64,000 nucleotides of DNA from Hyphomonas jannaschiana VP2 (GCF_000685215.1 NZ_ARYJ01000002.1:351044-415043); one strand, 5' to 3'. Counted from the stretch's first letter, positions 55,110-63,772 are shown. The notes: generated by a model not told the origin, from the letters alone. Translations and numbers: made by a program.

Positions 55110-55430
55110 CTAGCGGTAATAATCGCAGAGCGTGTTGATCAGGGCGCGGCCGACGCCGCCGCTGCAGCGATAATAGATCGTCTGCGCGTCCCGGCGTGAT
55201 TCCACCAGGTTTGCCGCCCGCAGCTTTGCGAGGTGCTGCGAGACGGCCGAATGGGACTGCTCCGTCAGGCTTGCGAGTTCGCCGACCGGCATCTCGCCGC
55301 CTTCGCTGAGGGCGCAGAGGATTTTCAGCCGCGTTTCGCTCGACATGGCTTTCATGACTTCGGACGCTTCATGGATGCTATCCGAAACCACTTCATAGGC
55401 GTCATTGGCGGCTTTCTTTCGTGCGGCCAT
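55110..55430 (-). CDS. ArsR family regulator, BigR/SqrR-like persulfide sensor
   Basis: The 106-residue winged-helix repressor has an N-terminal helix, a recognition helix in QSHSAVSQHLAKLRAANLV (57-75) and the wing DAQTIYYRC. By eye it aligns with BigR/SqrR: Cys39 (LCALSEGGEMPVGEL) and Cys102 (LCDYYR) occupy the two positions whose thiols form a sulfur link in those repressors when sulfide or persulfide rises. Cys89 is extra. It lacks the ELCVCD metal site of classical ArsR/SmtB. It is the last gene of the rhodanese-adaptor-RND operon (overlap with the RND stop, TGATG), and likely represses the divergent promoters at 60060-60217. Confidence 0.85.
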   Translation of the reverse strand: MAARKKAANDAYEVVSDSIHEASEVMKAMSSETRLKILCALSEGGEMPVGELASLTEQSHSAVSQHLAKLRAANLVESRRDAQTIYYRCSGGVGRALINTLCDYYR

Positions 55431-58400
55431 CAGTTGTGTACCTCCTGTCCGGTTCCTGCCGCATCAGCAGGTTCCGTGCCTTTCTGCTCTGGCAGCCAGT
55501 CCGGGCCGCGCAGGGCGATATAAATCGCGGGGATTACCAGTACGGTCAGCGCTGTCGAAGATGCCAGCCCGAACAGCAGTGAGATCGCCAGACCCTGGAA
55601 GATCGGGTCCGTCAGGATCACCGCTGCCCCGATCATGGCCGCCAGGGCGGTCAGCAGGATCGGTTTGAAGCGGATGGCCCCGGCGTGCAGCAGCACCTCC
55701 TTCAGCGGTGTCTTGCCGTCTTCGAGGTGACGGACAAAGTCCACCAGCAGGATCGAGTTGCGCACGATAATCCCGGCGAGCGCGATGAAGCCGATCATCG
55801 ACGTGGCCGTGAACGGTGCCCCGAACAGCCAGTGGCCGATCATGATGCCGATCAGCGTCAGCGGCACCGGCGTCAGGATGATGAGCGGCACGCGGAAGGT
55901 GCCGAACTGGCCGACCACGAGAATGTAGATCGCCAGCAGGGCCACGGCGAAGGCGGCGCCCATGTCGCGGAACGTGACATAGGTGATTTCCCATTCGCCA
56001 TCCCAGAGCAGGGTCGGCTGGGTATCGTCCTGCGGCTGGCCGTACATGCGGACCGCCGGCGCGGTGAGGCCTGCAGCCGCCCAGTCAAAGCTCTTCACCT
56101 TGTCCTGGATTTCGAACATGCCATAGATCGGTGCCTCGAACCGGCCAGCGAGTTCACCCATCACCATGTCGGCGAAATAGCCATCGCGGCGGAAGATGAC
56201 CGGCGAGCCGCTTTCTTCCGAGACATCGACCAGCGCGCCCAGTTCCACAGGCGCTGCGTTCGGGCCAGCCAGGCGTGCCGGCACCGGAATGGCGGCAATC
56301 TCCTGAGACCAGTTGCGTTCCGATTTCGGCAGGCGGATGCGGATGTCGAGCGGATCACGGCCTTCGCTGCGCGGGCTGACGCCAACTGTCTGGCCCGCAA
56401 AGGCGAGCGCGATCGTATCCAGAATGTCCTGCTGCTGGACGCCGTAGTCGGCGGCGCGCGGCTCATCCACCGAGACGGTCAGGCGCGGGGCCGGATCGCC
56501 GATGGAATTGTCGACGTCGACGATGAAGTCGGTGTCCTTGAAGAACTGTTCGACAATGGCGGCCGTCTCGCGGCGGGCTTCGGGTGTTGGGCCATAGATC
56601 TCAGCCAGCAGCGTGGAGAGGACCGGCGGTCCGGGCGGAACTTCCACCACTTTCACGCTTGTCCCTTCCGGCATCGGCAGGGCGAGCAGGCGCTCGCGAA
56701 TGTCGAGGGCAATCGGATGGCTCGCCCGCTTGCGGTGCGACTTTTCGGAGAGGTTCACCTGCAGGTCGCCAAGCTCCGGCGAGTTGCGCAGGAAGTAGTG
56801 GCGCACGAGGCCGTTGAAATTGAACGGCGCAGCCGTCCCGGCATAGGCCTGAATGGTCTCGACCTCATCAACGTCACGGATGGCATCGGCCAGCGCAAAG
56901 AGGGCGCGTTCCGTGTCCTCGACCGAAGCGCCTTCCGGCAGGTCGACCACGACCTGGATTTCCGATTTGTTGTCGAAGGGCAGCAGCTTCACCGGCACAA
57001 CCTTGAAATAGAACAGGCTGAGCGAGGCGAGCGTGGCAACGCCAACGGCAATCAGGAAGATCCACGCATTCTTGCGAGAGGCCACGATCGGGCTGGCGAC
57101 CTTCGTATAAAAGGCGGCGAGGCGTGTCGCTTCAGCACCTTCAAGGTGATCTTCTTCGCCGCTGGCGCCATGGCCGTGCAGCGGGGCCTTGCCAGCAATC
57201 TTCATCATCAGCCATGGCGCAACACCGACGGCGACGAAGAAGGAGAACAGCATGGCGGCCGACGCGTTCGCCGGGATCGGCGCCATGTAGGGGCCCATCA
57301 GTCCGGATACGAACATCATCGGCAACAGGGCCGCGATCACGGTCAGCGTCGCGATGATGGTCGGGTTGCCAACTTCGGAGACCGCATCGATGGCGGCCGC
57401 CACGCGGGAGCGCCCATCCTTCATGGCCCAGTGGCGGGCGATGTTTTCGATAATGACGATGGCATCGTCCACAAGGATGCCGATGGAGAAGATCAGCGCG
57501 AACAGCGAGACGCGGTTGATCGTGTAGCCCATCATCAGCGACGCAAAGAGCGTCAGCAGGATGGTCGTCGGGATCACAATCAACGTCACCAGCGCCTCGC
57601 GCCAGCCAATCGCAAAGGCGATCAGGATAACGATGGAAATGGTGGCGAGGCCAAGGTGGAACAGGAGCTCGTTGGCCTTGTGGTTCGCCGTCTCGCCATA
57701 GTCGCGGGTGACCTCGACGCGCACGCCTTCCGGGATCAGGCCGCCCTTCAGCAGGTCTACCCGGTGCAGGATGGCTTCGGCCACGTTCACGGCATTGGCG
57801 CCGGGGCGCTTGGCGAGGGAGAGCGTTACCGCCGGGCGGGCGGCAAAGCCGTTGCCGTCCTCGCGCCGGTCGAGCGTCCAGACGCGCGAGTCGTTTTCCG
57901 CGCCTGCCACGCGGATTGTCGCGACGTCGGAGAGATAAACGGTGCGGCCATCGGCGCCCGGAATTTCGAGGCGTTCCAGTTCACCAACGGCATCGATCCG
58001 GTCACCCGCCTGCACGAGCAGCGTATTGCCGTCCTGGCGGGCGGCGCCCACGGGCATCGCGGCGGCGGCCTGTCCGACCGACTGGACCAGCGTCTGCAGC
58101 GGCACGCCATAGGCGGCCATCGCCTGAATGTCCGGCTCCACGCGCAGTTCCAGCGGACGTCCGCCGATGATCGTGGTCAGGCCGACATCGTCGATCTTGA
58201 TGAGTTCGGACTGCAGCTCCTCTGCGAGCATGCGCAGCGTGGTGTCTGTCCAGACGTCCCCGGTCCATTCTTCCGGTGACAGGGTCAGCGTGACGATAGA
58301 GACGTCATTGATGCCCCGGCCCACGACCAGCGGCATCGGCACATCCGGCGGGATGCGGTCCATGTTCGCGCGGATCTTTTCGTGCACGCGCAGGATCGCG

Positions 58401-58723
58401 TCATCGGCATCGGTGCCGACATTGAAACGGGCCGTGACCATCGCGCCGTCATCGCGGCTCTGCGAGTAGACATGTTCGACGTCCGGGATCGCCTTGATGA
58501 TGTTTTCCAGAGGCTCGGTGACCTGTTCCACCACGTCCGGCGCTTTCAGGCCCGGCGCCTGCACGATCATGTCGACCATGGGCACGGAAATCTGCGGCTC
58601 TTCCTCACGCGGGATGGAGAGCAATGCAACAAGGCCGACCGCGAGCGCCGTCAGCAGGAAGAGCGGTGTCAGCGGCGACCGGATGGTCGACCGTGTGATG
58701 GAACCCGAGACGTCCGGTTTCAT
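55430..58723 (-). CDS. RND efflux pump permease
   Basis: The 1097-residue inner-membrane protein has the RND plan: helix 1, large periplasmic domain, helices 2-7, second periplasmic domain, helices 8-12. The proton-relay pair Asp419-Asp420 in GILVDDAIVIIENIARHW corresponds to Asp407-Asp408 of AcrB. The SIPREEEPQISVPMVD segment after helix 1 and the VGRGINDVSIVTLTL stretch mark a subgroup distinct from AcrB and CzcA. It sits seven bases after the adaptor gene. Its context with sulfide oxidation and sulfur-transfer genes is unusual; substrate unknown. Confidence 0.9.
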   Translation of the reverse strand: MKPDVSGSITRSTIRSPLTPLFLLTALAVGLVALLSIPREEEPQISVPMVDMIVQAPGLKAPDVVEQVTEPLENIIKAIPDVEHVYSQSRDDGAMVTARFNVGTDADDAILRVHEKIRANMDRIPPDVPMPLVVGRGINDVSIVTLTLSPEEWTGDVWTDTTLRMLAEELQSELIKIDDVGLTTIIGGRPLELRVEPDIQAMAAYGVPLQTLVQSVGQAAAAMPVGAARQDGNTLLVQAGDRIDAVGELERLEIPGADGRTVYLSDVATIRVAGAENDSRVWTLDRREDGNGFAARPAVTLSLAKRPGANAVNVAEAILHRVDLLKGGLIPEGVRVEVTRDYGETANHKANELLFHLGLATISIVILIAFAIGWREALVTLIVIPTTILLTLFASLMMGYTINRVSLFALIFSIGILVDDAIVIIENIARHWAMKDGRSRVAAAIDAVSEVGNPTIIATLTVIAALLPMMFVSGLMGPYMAPIPANASAAMLFSFFVAVGVAPWLMMKIAGKAPLHGHGASGEEDHLEGAEATRLAAFYTKVASPIVASRKNAWIFLIAVGVATLASLSLFYFKVVPVKLLPFDNKSEIQVVVDLPEGASVEDTERALFALADAIRDVDEVETIQAYAGTAAPFNFNGLVRHYFLRNSPELGDLQVNLSEKSHRKRASHPIALDIRERLLALPMPEGTSVKVVEVPPGPPVLSTLLAEIYGPTPEARRETAAIVEQFFKDTDFIVDVDNSIGDPAPRLTVSVDEPRAADYGVQQQDILDTIALAFAGQTVGVSPRSEGRDPLDIRIRLPKSERNWSQEIAAIPVPARLAGPNAAPVELGALVDVSEESGSPVIFRRDGYFADMVMGELAGRFEAPIYGMFEIQDKVKSFDWAAAGLTAPAVRMYGQPQDDTQPTLLWDGEWEITYVTFRDMGAAFAVALLAIYILVVGQFGTFRVPLIILTPVPLTLIGIMIGHWLFGAPFTATSMIGFIALAGIIVRNSILLVDFVRHLEDGKTPLKEVLLHAGAIRFKPILLTALAAMIGAAVILTDPIFQGLAISLLFGLASSTALTVLVIPAIYIALRGPDWLPEQKGTEPADAAGTGQEVHN

Positions 58724-58729
58724 GCGCGG

Positions 58730-59713
58730 TTACTCCGGCTTTTCGATTTTGTCCCCGGGCTTCAGACCGGTGAGCACTTCATATTTGCCTTCGGTGTCAG
58801 CCAGCGGCGCGGCGAGCGCGATTGGCGCATCGACGAACCGGTCACCCACCTGCACACGGACGAAGTCCACGCCATAGCGGGTGGAGACATAGTCCTTCGG
58901 CACGAGGATGGCGCGGCGTTCGCCGACCGGGGCCAGCACGTCGACGCGCTCCCCGACAAGGGCGTCCAGCCCGCCGGGAACCGTGGCATCGGCGATCAGT
59001 TCGCCATTGCGAAGTTCCGGATACACTTTGACGATGGTCGCGGTGCGCAGGTCGCCGCCACGGGTCGGCAGGCGCAGGGCAAAGGTTTCGCCTTCGCTGA
59101 TCTGGGCCGCGTGGCGCTCCGGCAGGGAGAGACGCACGACGCCGTTTACGGTGGCAAAGGTCGCGATGACTTCGCCGGGCGAAACAACGGAGCCCTCGAC
59201 CACATTCACACCCGTGACCTTGGCATTGGCTGGCGCAAGAATGCGGCCCTCTGCCTGCCGGGCGCCGAGCGCATTTCGCTCAGACTGGGCAGACGACAGG
59301 TTGCGCTTCAGCACGTCCAGATTGGTGCGCTGTTCGTCCAGGCGGGCCTTCGGGAAGAAGCCTTGCTCGAACAGGGCTTCGTTCCGGGTCAGGTCTTCCT
59401 CCGCCTGACGGATCTGGGCCTGCAGGCCTTCGATGCGGGAGGCGAGCGCGGAAATGCTGGGCGCGATGGTTGCGTCGGTGACGACCGCCACCAGTTCGCC
59501 GGCATCCACCACATCCCCCTCATCGATCGACAGGCGCGAGACGACACCCTGCAGCCGCGAACGGGCCGTGGCGGAATCTGCCGCCTCGATCCGGGCAACC
59601 GCCGGACGGTAGTCCATGACCACGGATTCCTCGACGGTCATGACCTCCGCCGCTGCCTGAAGGGAGAGAGCGGCAAAGGCTGCGCTGAGAAAGAGCGTTC
59701 TAGTAACGGCCAT
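58730..59713 (-). CDS. RND efflux periplasmic adaptor subunit
   Basis: The 327-residue membrane-fusion protein has a signal peptide (cleavage near QAAA-EV, residue 23), a split biotinyl-lipoyl domain (GVVSRLSIDEGDVVDAGELVAVV and GRILAPANAKVTGVNVVEGSVVSPGEVIA) around a short helical hairpin (about 95-155), then beta-barrel domains. It links the permease to the TolC-type channel encoded at 62214-63500. The ATG at 59713 lies within the rhodanese 3' end (14-base overlap); the longer frame to 59764 is a shadow of that gene. No lipobox. Confidence 0.9.
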   Translation of the reverse strand: MAVTRTLFLSAAFAALSLQAAAEVMTVEESVVMDYRPAVARIEAADSATARSRLQGVVSRLSIDEGDVVDAGELVAVVTDATIAPSISALASRIEGLQAQIRQAEEDLTRNEALFEQGFFPKARLDEQRTNLDVLKRNLSSAQSERNALGARQAEGRILAPANAKVTGVNVVEGSVVSPGEVIATFATVNGVVRLSLPERHAAQISEGETFALRLPTRGGDLRTATIVKVYPELRNGELIADATVPGGLDALVGERVDVLAPVGERRAILVPKDYVSTRYGVDFVRVQVGDRFVDAPIALAAPLADTEGKYEVLTGLKPGDKIEKPE

Positions 59714-60059
59714 GGTCTTCCACCTTGCCGGTTGCCGGATTGATCTGGACGCACGGGAAGCCATCAGCCTTCCACTTCATGATGCCGCCTGCCATGTGCG
59801 CGGCGTCGGCGCCGGTCGCAGCCATAAAGGCATCAAGGGCAGCGCGGGAGCGTTTGCCGGATCCGCACTGGAACACGATCTTGCGGCCCGGTGCGGTCGG
59901 GATGGCTTTGGGTTCAAAAGTCGAGAGCGGGTGGAGCAGGGCGCCATGAATGCGCTCGAACGCAAACTCGTTCGGTTCCCGCACATCCACGAGCATGATC
60001 TCATTGGCCTTGAGGCCTTCGCAAACAGTTGCGGGGGAAAGGTCACGGGGATCGGCCAT
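59700..60059 (-). CDS. Single-domain rhodanese sulfurtransferase
   Basis: The 119-residue protein has the rhodanese folds LVDVREPNEF (23-32) and the active-site loop CGSGKRS with Cys65, which would carry a persulfide. The CGSGKRS loop is the form found in single-domain GlpE/YgaP-like enzymes. There is no signal peptide, so it acts in the cytoplasm, probably passing sulfane sulfur between the SQR-like enzyme, glutathione or thioredoxin. GAGGAG precedes the ATG. It is the first gene of the minus-strand operon, divergent from the SQR-like gene. Confidence 0.92.
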   Translation of the reverse strand: MADPRDLSPATVCEGLKANEIMLVDVREPNEFAFERIHGALLHPLSTFEPKAIPTAPGRKIVFQCGSGKRSRAALDAFMAATGADAAHMAGGIMKWKADGFPCVQINPATGKVEDHGRY

Positions 60060-60217
60060 AGGGGACTCCTCTTATGTGCGATCGTGCGCACGCCTGTTAT
60101 TTTCATCCGAGATACATGCGCACGGTCAGATTAAACATGCGACATAATGCGCATTTTATAAAACACGAATATAAGGGATAACGCATACAAAGAATTAATC
60201 CCCCAGGGAGTAGGGCC
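60060..60217. promoter_or_regulatory. Divergent promoter/operator region between the rhodanese-RND and SQR operons
   Basis: This 158-base spacer is AT-rich in its right half. It holds two touching palindromes, AATGCGCATT (60146-60155) and TTTTATAAAA (60154-60163), a GTGCGCAC palindrome at 60084-60091, and repeated ATGCGCA/ACATGCG words at 60115-60141. These are candidate sites for the ArsR regulator encoded in the same locus. A CATAAT (60143-60148) could be a -10 box on the plus strand. I did not find the ATTC-N8-GAAT operator described for SqrR. Confidence 0.55.
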
Positions 60218-61486
60218 ATGGCTAAGATCGTAGTGTTAGGTGCAGGTTTGGGCGGTGTGATTGCCGCCTATGAGATTCGGAAGAAGGTCCGGCGGCAGGA
60301 TGAAGTGATCGCCGTCAACGAAACGGACTTCTACCAGTTCGTCCCGTCGAACCCTTGGGTTCTGGTGGGCTGGCGCGACCGAGAAGACATTGTCGTCGAC
60401 CTTGAAAAACCGATGAAAAAGCGCCGTGTGCAACTGGTTGTGGGCGCCGCAGAGAAAGTCGAGCCGGAGAACAAACGCCTGCGCATGGCGGACGGCTCCT
60501 TCGTTGATTACGACTATCTTGTCATCGCCACCGGCCCCGAACTGGCCTTCGACGAGATCGAGGGGCTCGGCCCGAACGGTCACACCCAGTCGGTCTGTCA
60601 CATCGATCACGCCCTGGCTGGCTACAAGGCGTTTGAAGAGCTCTGCGCCGATCCCGGCCCGGTGATCGTCGGCGCGGTTCAGGGCGCCTCCTGTTACGGC
60701 CCGGCCTATGAAACCGCCATGATCATCGAGACCGAGCTCCGCAAGCGGAAGATCCGCGACAAGGTGCCGATGACCTTCGTCACCTCCGAACCGTACATCG
60801 GCCACCTCGGCCTGGATGGCGTCGGCGATACGAAAGGCCTGCTCGAAAGCGAGATGCGCGACCGCCACATCAAGTGGATCTGCAACGCAAAGGTCCAGAA
60901 GGTCGAAGCCGACAAGATGATTGTCGAGGAAGTGAACGAGGACGGCTCCACCAAGCAGATCCACGAACTTCCGATGAAGTTCTCCATGATGCTGCCGCCG
61001 TTCCGCGGTGTGCCGGCGGTGCGCGACATCGAAGGCCTCGTCAATCCGCGCGGCTTCGTTCTCACTGACAAGCACCAGCGCAATCCGAAATACCCCGAAA
61101 TCATGGGCCTCGGCGTCTGCATCGCCATTCCGCCCGTCGGCAAGACGCCGGTGCCGGTCGGCGTGCCGAAGACGGGCTTCATGATCGAATCCATGGTCAC
61201 AGCGATTGCTGAAAACCTCGGCCAGATCGTGCGCGGCAAGGAGCCGACCCATGAGGCGACCTGGAACGCGATCTGTATTGCCGACTTCGGTGATGGCGGC
61301 GTCGCCTTTATCGCGCAGCCCCAGATCCCGCCACGCAATGTGAACTGGTCCGTCTCCGGCGGCTGGGTCCACACGGCGAAAGTCGGGTTCGAGAAATACT
61401 TCCTCGGCAAGATCAAGTCCGGCCGGTCCGAGACCTTCTATGAGAACGCCGCGCTGAACCTGCTGAAAACGCACAAGCTGAAGTAA
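60218..61486 (+). CDS. sqr: Sulfide:quinone oxidoreductase-like flavoprotein
   Basis: The 422-residue protein has an N-terminal FAD site (VVLGAGLGGVIAAYEI), LVIATGPEL, a second conserved block QGASCYGPAYE and a C-terminal amphipathic end that could bind the membrane. Cys127, Cys159 and Cys353 match in context and spacing the three functional cysteines of Acidithiobacillus SQR (128, 160, 356). SQR oxidises sulfide to polysulfide or persulfide and passes electrons to quinone. GGGAG precedes the ATG. It heads the plus-strand operon with trxC, DUF2892 and tolC. Other flavocytochrome-like roles are possible but less likely. Confidence 0.88.
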   Translation: MAKIVVLGAGLGGVIAAYEIRKKVRRQDEVIAVNETDFYQFVPSNPWVLVGWRDREDIVVDLEKPMKKRRVQLVVGAAEKVEPENKRLRMADGSFVDYDYLVIATGPELAFDEIEGLGPNGHTQSVCHIDHALAGYKAFEELCADPGPVIVGAVQGASCYGPAYETAMIIETELRKRKIRDKVPMTFVTSEPYIGHLGLDGVGDTKGLLESEMRDRHIKWICNAKVQKVEADKMIVEEVNEDGSTKQIHELPMKFSMMLPPFRGVPAVRDIEGLVNPRGFVLTDKHQRNPKYPEIMGLGVCIAIPPVGKTPVPVGVPKTGFMIESMVTAIAENLGQIVRGKEPTHEATWNAICIADFGDGGVAFIAQPQIPPRNVNWSVSGGWVHTAKVGFEKYFLGKIKSGRSETFYENAALNLLKTHKLK

Positions 61487-61504
61487 TCCGCAGAGGAGTC
61501 CGTC

Positions 61505-61963
61505 ATGGTGGACACAACCGTCAAAGGCCGTATCGCCATCTGCACCAGCTGCGGCGCGCCCAATCGCGTCGCGGCGGGCAAGCCGCTCTCGGCAGGCAAA
61601 TGCGGCAAGTGTAGCCAGAAGCTGGCCACGCCGAAGCCGGTGGACATTGACGGCGCCATGCTGGAACGCCTCATCGCCCGTGACACCGGCGCCTTCGTGC
61701 TGGACGTCTGGGCGCCCTGGTGCGGCCCGTGCCGGATGATGGCGCCCGCCTATGAAGCGGCGGCCGGACGGTTTGCCGATCAGGTCCGCTTCTTCAAACT
61801 GAATTCCGACCAGAACCAGGAGGCTGCAGGCAAGCTCGGCATCCGGGGCATCCCGACCCTGCTGGCCTGGGAAGATGGAAGCCTCATCGCCAACCAGGCC
61901 GGTGCCCAGACGGGCGAAGGCCTTGCCCGTTGGATCCAGTCAACCTTCAGGCTGAGCGCCTGA
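61505..61963 (+). CDS. trxC: Thioredoxin 2 (zinc-ribbon thioredoxin)
   Basis: The 152-residue protein has an N-terminal zinc ribbon with CTSC (13-16) and CGKC (33-36), then a thioredoxin domain with WCGPC at 72-76 and the cis-Pro of RGIPTL. TrxC reduces disulfides and persulfides in the cytoplasm and is often stress-induced. It lies 18 bases after the SQR-like gene with GAGGAG before its start, so it is cotranscribed and could release sulfide from the rhodanese or repressor persulfides. Confidence 0.95.
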   Translation: MVDTTVKGRIAICTSCGAPNRVAAGKPLSAGKCGKCSQKLATPKPVDIDGAMLERLIARDTGAFVLDVWAPWCGPCRMMAPAYEAAAGRFADQVRFFKLNSDQNQEAAGKLGIRGIPTLLAWEDGSLIANQAGAQTGEGLARWIQSTFRLSA

Positions 61964-62013
61964 TCACAACCCATTCAGGCGGAGTGCCTGATGCAACTCA
62001 GAGGATGTTCAAG

Positions 62014-62217
62014 ATGAATGTCGATCGTGCTGTCTTCGCTTTCGCTGGCGTCGTCGTTTCGCTGAGCCTCGCGCTTGGCTATTTCGTGTCGCCTTACTGG
62101 TTCCTGCTGACGGCTTTTGCCGGGCTGAACATGTTCCAGGCCGCCTTCACGGGCTTCTGCCCCGCGGCGATGATCTTCAAGGCCATCGGCCTGAAGCCGG
62201 GTAACGCGTTCAAATGA
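62014..62217 (+). CDS. DUF2892 (YgaP-like) membrane protein
   Basis: The 67-residue protein has two membrane helices (about 7-24 and 28-45) and the DUF2892 motif FTGFCPAAMIFKAIGL (about 46-61), the same membrane part that follows the rhodanese domain in E. coli YgaP. Here the rhodanese is a separate gene across the divergent promoter. I use the ATG at 62014 with AGAGG nine bases before it. It overlaps the TolC-type gene by four bases. Confidence 0.9.
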   Translation: MNVDRAVFAFAGVVVSLSLALGYFVSPYWFLLTAFAGLNMFQAAFTGFCPAAMIFKAIGLKPGNAFK

Positions 62218-63500
62218 GCATGACATTTGCCCGCCGGCTTTCCGTCAGCCTGCTGGCGCTCGTCGCACCGGTTGCGCTGGCCCAGCCGATCTCGCTGCGC
62301 GATGCCGTGCAGCAGGCGCTGAGCCACGACCCGTCGCTGGAGCAGGCCGAAGCTGGCGTAGAGCGCAGCCGTGCCGGGGTGGACGCCGCCCGCGCTGGCC
62401 GTGGCCTCCAGGCCGGGCTGCAGGCGGAAGTCGGCGCGGTCGAGACGGACTTCACGCAGGACCGCATCTCCCAGGTCCCACGCTCTGCCGGCCTCCAGGC
62501 CGAGTGGACCGTCTTCCAGTCCGGCGCGCTCGGCGCCGCCGTCGACGCGGCCAAGGCCCAGCGTGACGCGGCCAGCTACCAGATGCTCGGCGCACGTGAG
62601 AAACTGATCCTCGACACGTTCGAAGCCTATGCCAATGCGTGGCTTGCCGAGCGGACAGTCGAGGTCGCCGAAGCCCGGGTCGCGACCTTCCGCATCCGGC
62701 TCGACGAGACACAGGCCCGGTTCGATCAGGGGCAGGTCACCCGCACCGACATCGCCCTCACCGAAGCGCGGCTCGCTTCCGCACAGGCTGAGCGAGAAGC
62801 CGCCCGGGCGGCGCTGTCCGGGGCCTGGGCGCGCCTTGCCCGCCTGACCGGCGTCGACCATGCCGTCACCTCAGAACCGCCCGCCCTTGGTGAAATCGTC
62901 GGAGGGGACATGCAGGCCGCCTTGTCGCGTGTCATGTCCCGGAACCCGGACCTTGCCGCCGCCCGCGCCGCTGAAATTTCCGCTGGCCACCGTGTGACCG
63001 AGGCAAAGGGCAAGTTTGGCCCGAAAGTCTCGCTGCGTGCCCGTGCCACAACCGGGGAAGACGTCTACTTCTTCTTCGAGGACCAGATCAGCGATGTCGG
63101 CGCCTTTGTGCGCGTCGAAGTCCCGCTGCTGACCAGCGGCCTGCGCAACGCCTCCAAGCGCGAAGCCATTGCCGGGCGCAGCGCCGCAACGGCCAATGTC
63201 CGTGCGGCAGAGTTGCAGCTGCATGAAGCTGTGGCCGGTCTCTGGGGCGACATCGAAGCCCGCCGCCTGTCGCTCGCGGCGGCCGAACGGGCCGAGAAAG
63301 CTGCAGAGCTTGCCGCAGAAGGGGCCCAGAAAGAGCAGGAAGCCGGCATCCGCACGCTGGTCGATGCTCTGGATGCGGAGAATGAATACCGCGACGCGCA
63401 GATCGCCCGCTACCGTGCGGCGACCCAGCTGCAAATTGCCGAAGCCCGCCTCCTGTCCCTGTCCTCGGAACTGGAACAGCAGCTGGCCACGCTGCCCTGA
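62214..63500 (+). CDS. TolC family outer-membrane channel
   Basis: The 428-residue protein has a signal peptide (cleavage near ALAQ, residue 23) and two repeats rich in long Ala/Glu/Arg helices (AVQQALSHDPSLEQAEAGVERSRAGVDAARAG and the matching second-half segment), with short beta-strand insertions as in TolC. It would complete a tripartite efflux pump with the RND permease and adaptor of the divergent operon. ATGA overlap with the DUF2892 gene couples their translation. The stop abuts the phased repeat at 63501. Confidence 0.92.
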   Translation: MSMTFARRLSVSLLALVAPVALAQPISLRDAVQQALSHDPSLEQAEAGVERSRAGVDAARAGRGLQAGLQAEVGAVETDFTQDRISQVPRSAGLQAEWTVFQSGALGAAVDAAKAQRDAASYQMLGAREKLILDTFEAYANAWLAERTVEVAEARVATFRIRLDETQARFDQGQVTRTDIALTEARLASAQAEREAARAALSGAWARLARLTGVDHAVTSEPPALGEIVGGDMQAALSRVMSRNPDLAAARAAEISAGHRVTEAKGKFGPKVSLRARATTGEDVYFFFEDQISDVGAFVRVEVPLLTSGLRNASKREAIAGRSAATANVRAAELQLHEAVAGLWGDIEARRLSLAAAERAEKAAELAAEGAQKEQEAGIRTLVDALDAENEYRDAQIARYRAATQLQIAEARLLSLSSELEQQLATLP

Positions 63501-63587
63501 TCCGGCATAGTCCGGTATAGTCCGTTATAATCATGACTGGTCATGCCTCGTCATGACGAGGTCATGCCAAGTGCGCCACTGGTCATG
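63501..63587. repeat. Phased ~10-bp repeat element, copy B
   Basis: It begins directly after the TolC-type stop codon and follows the same unit order as the copy at 35461-35547: TCCGG-type decamers, then TCATG-type units, ending near GGTCATGG. The second decamer (63511-63520) is identical to that of copy A, and the third and fourth differ at two positions each. Confidence 0.8.
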
Positions 63588-63620
63588 GCCGGACAAGCGG
63601 CGCGGACAGACACGCGCCAA

Positions 63621-63772
63621 TCCCTCACCTCCCACACAGCTTCGCTGTGTCTCCCGGAGCGGGAGGGATAAACCCGGCGCCTTCGTGCATCTGTTGCCGT
63701 GACGAAAGAAAATCCCTCTCCCGCTTGCGGGAGAGGCGGGGCCCGCCGCCGGAGGCGGTGGGAGGTGAGGGC
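63621..63772. repeat. Large imperfect palindromic element
   Basis: TCCCTCACCTCCCAC at the left end (63621-63635) pairs with GTGGGAGGTGAGGG at the right end (63759-63772). Inside are two smaller hairpins, ACACAGCTTCGCTGTGT and CTCTCCCGCTTGCGGGAGAG. It is similar in style to the element at 36097-36226. Confidence 0.8.

Noticed and set aside
55685..58279. Very long plus-strand open frame (over 860 codons) opposite the RND pump gene
   Set aside because: It is the antisense shadow of a GC-rich gene; the product is rich in Arg, His, Gln and Gly with no domain, while the minus strand encodes a complete RND permease.
60060..60217. Canonical SqrR operator (ATTC-N8-GAAT)
   Set aside because: Searched by eye in the divergent spacer and not present; only other palindromes were found.
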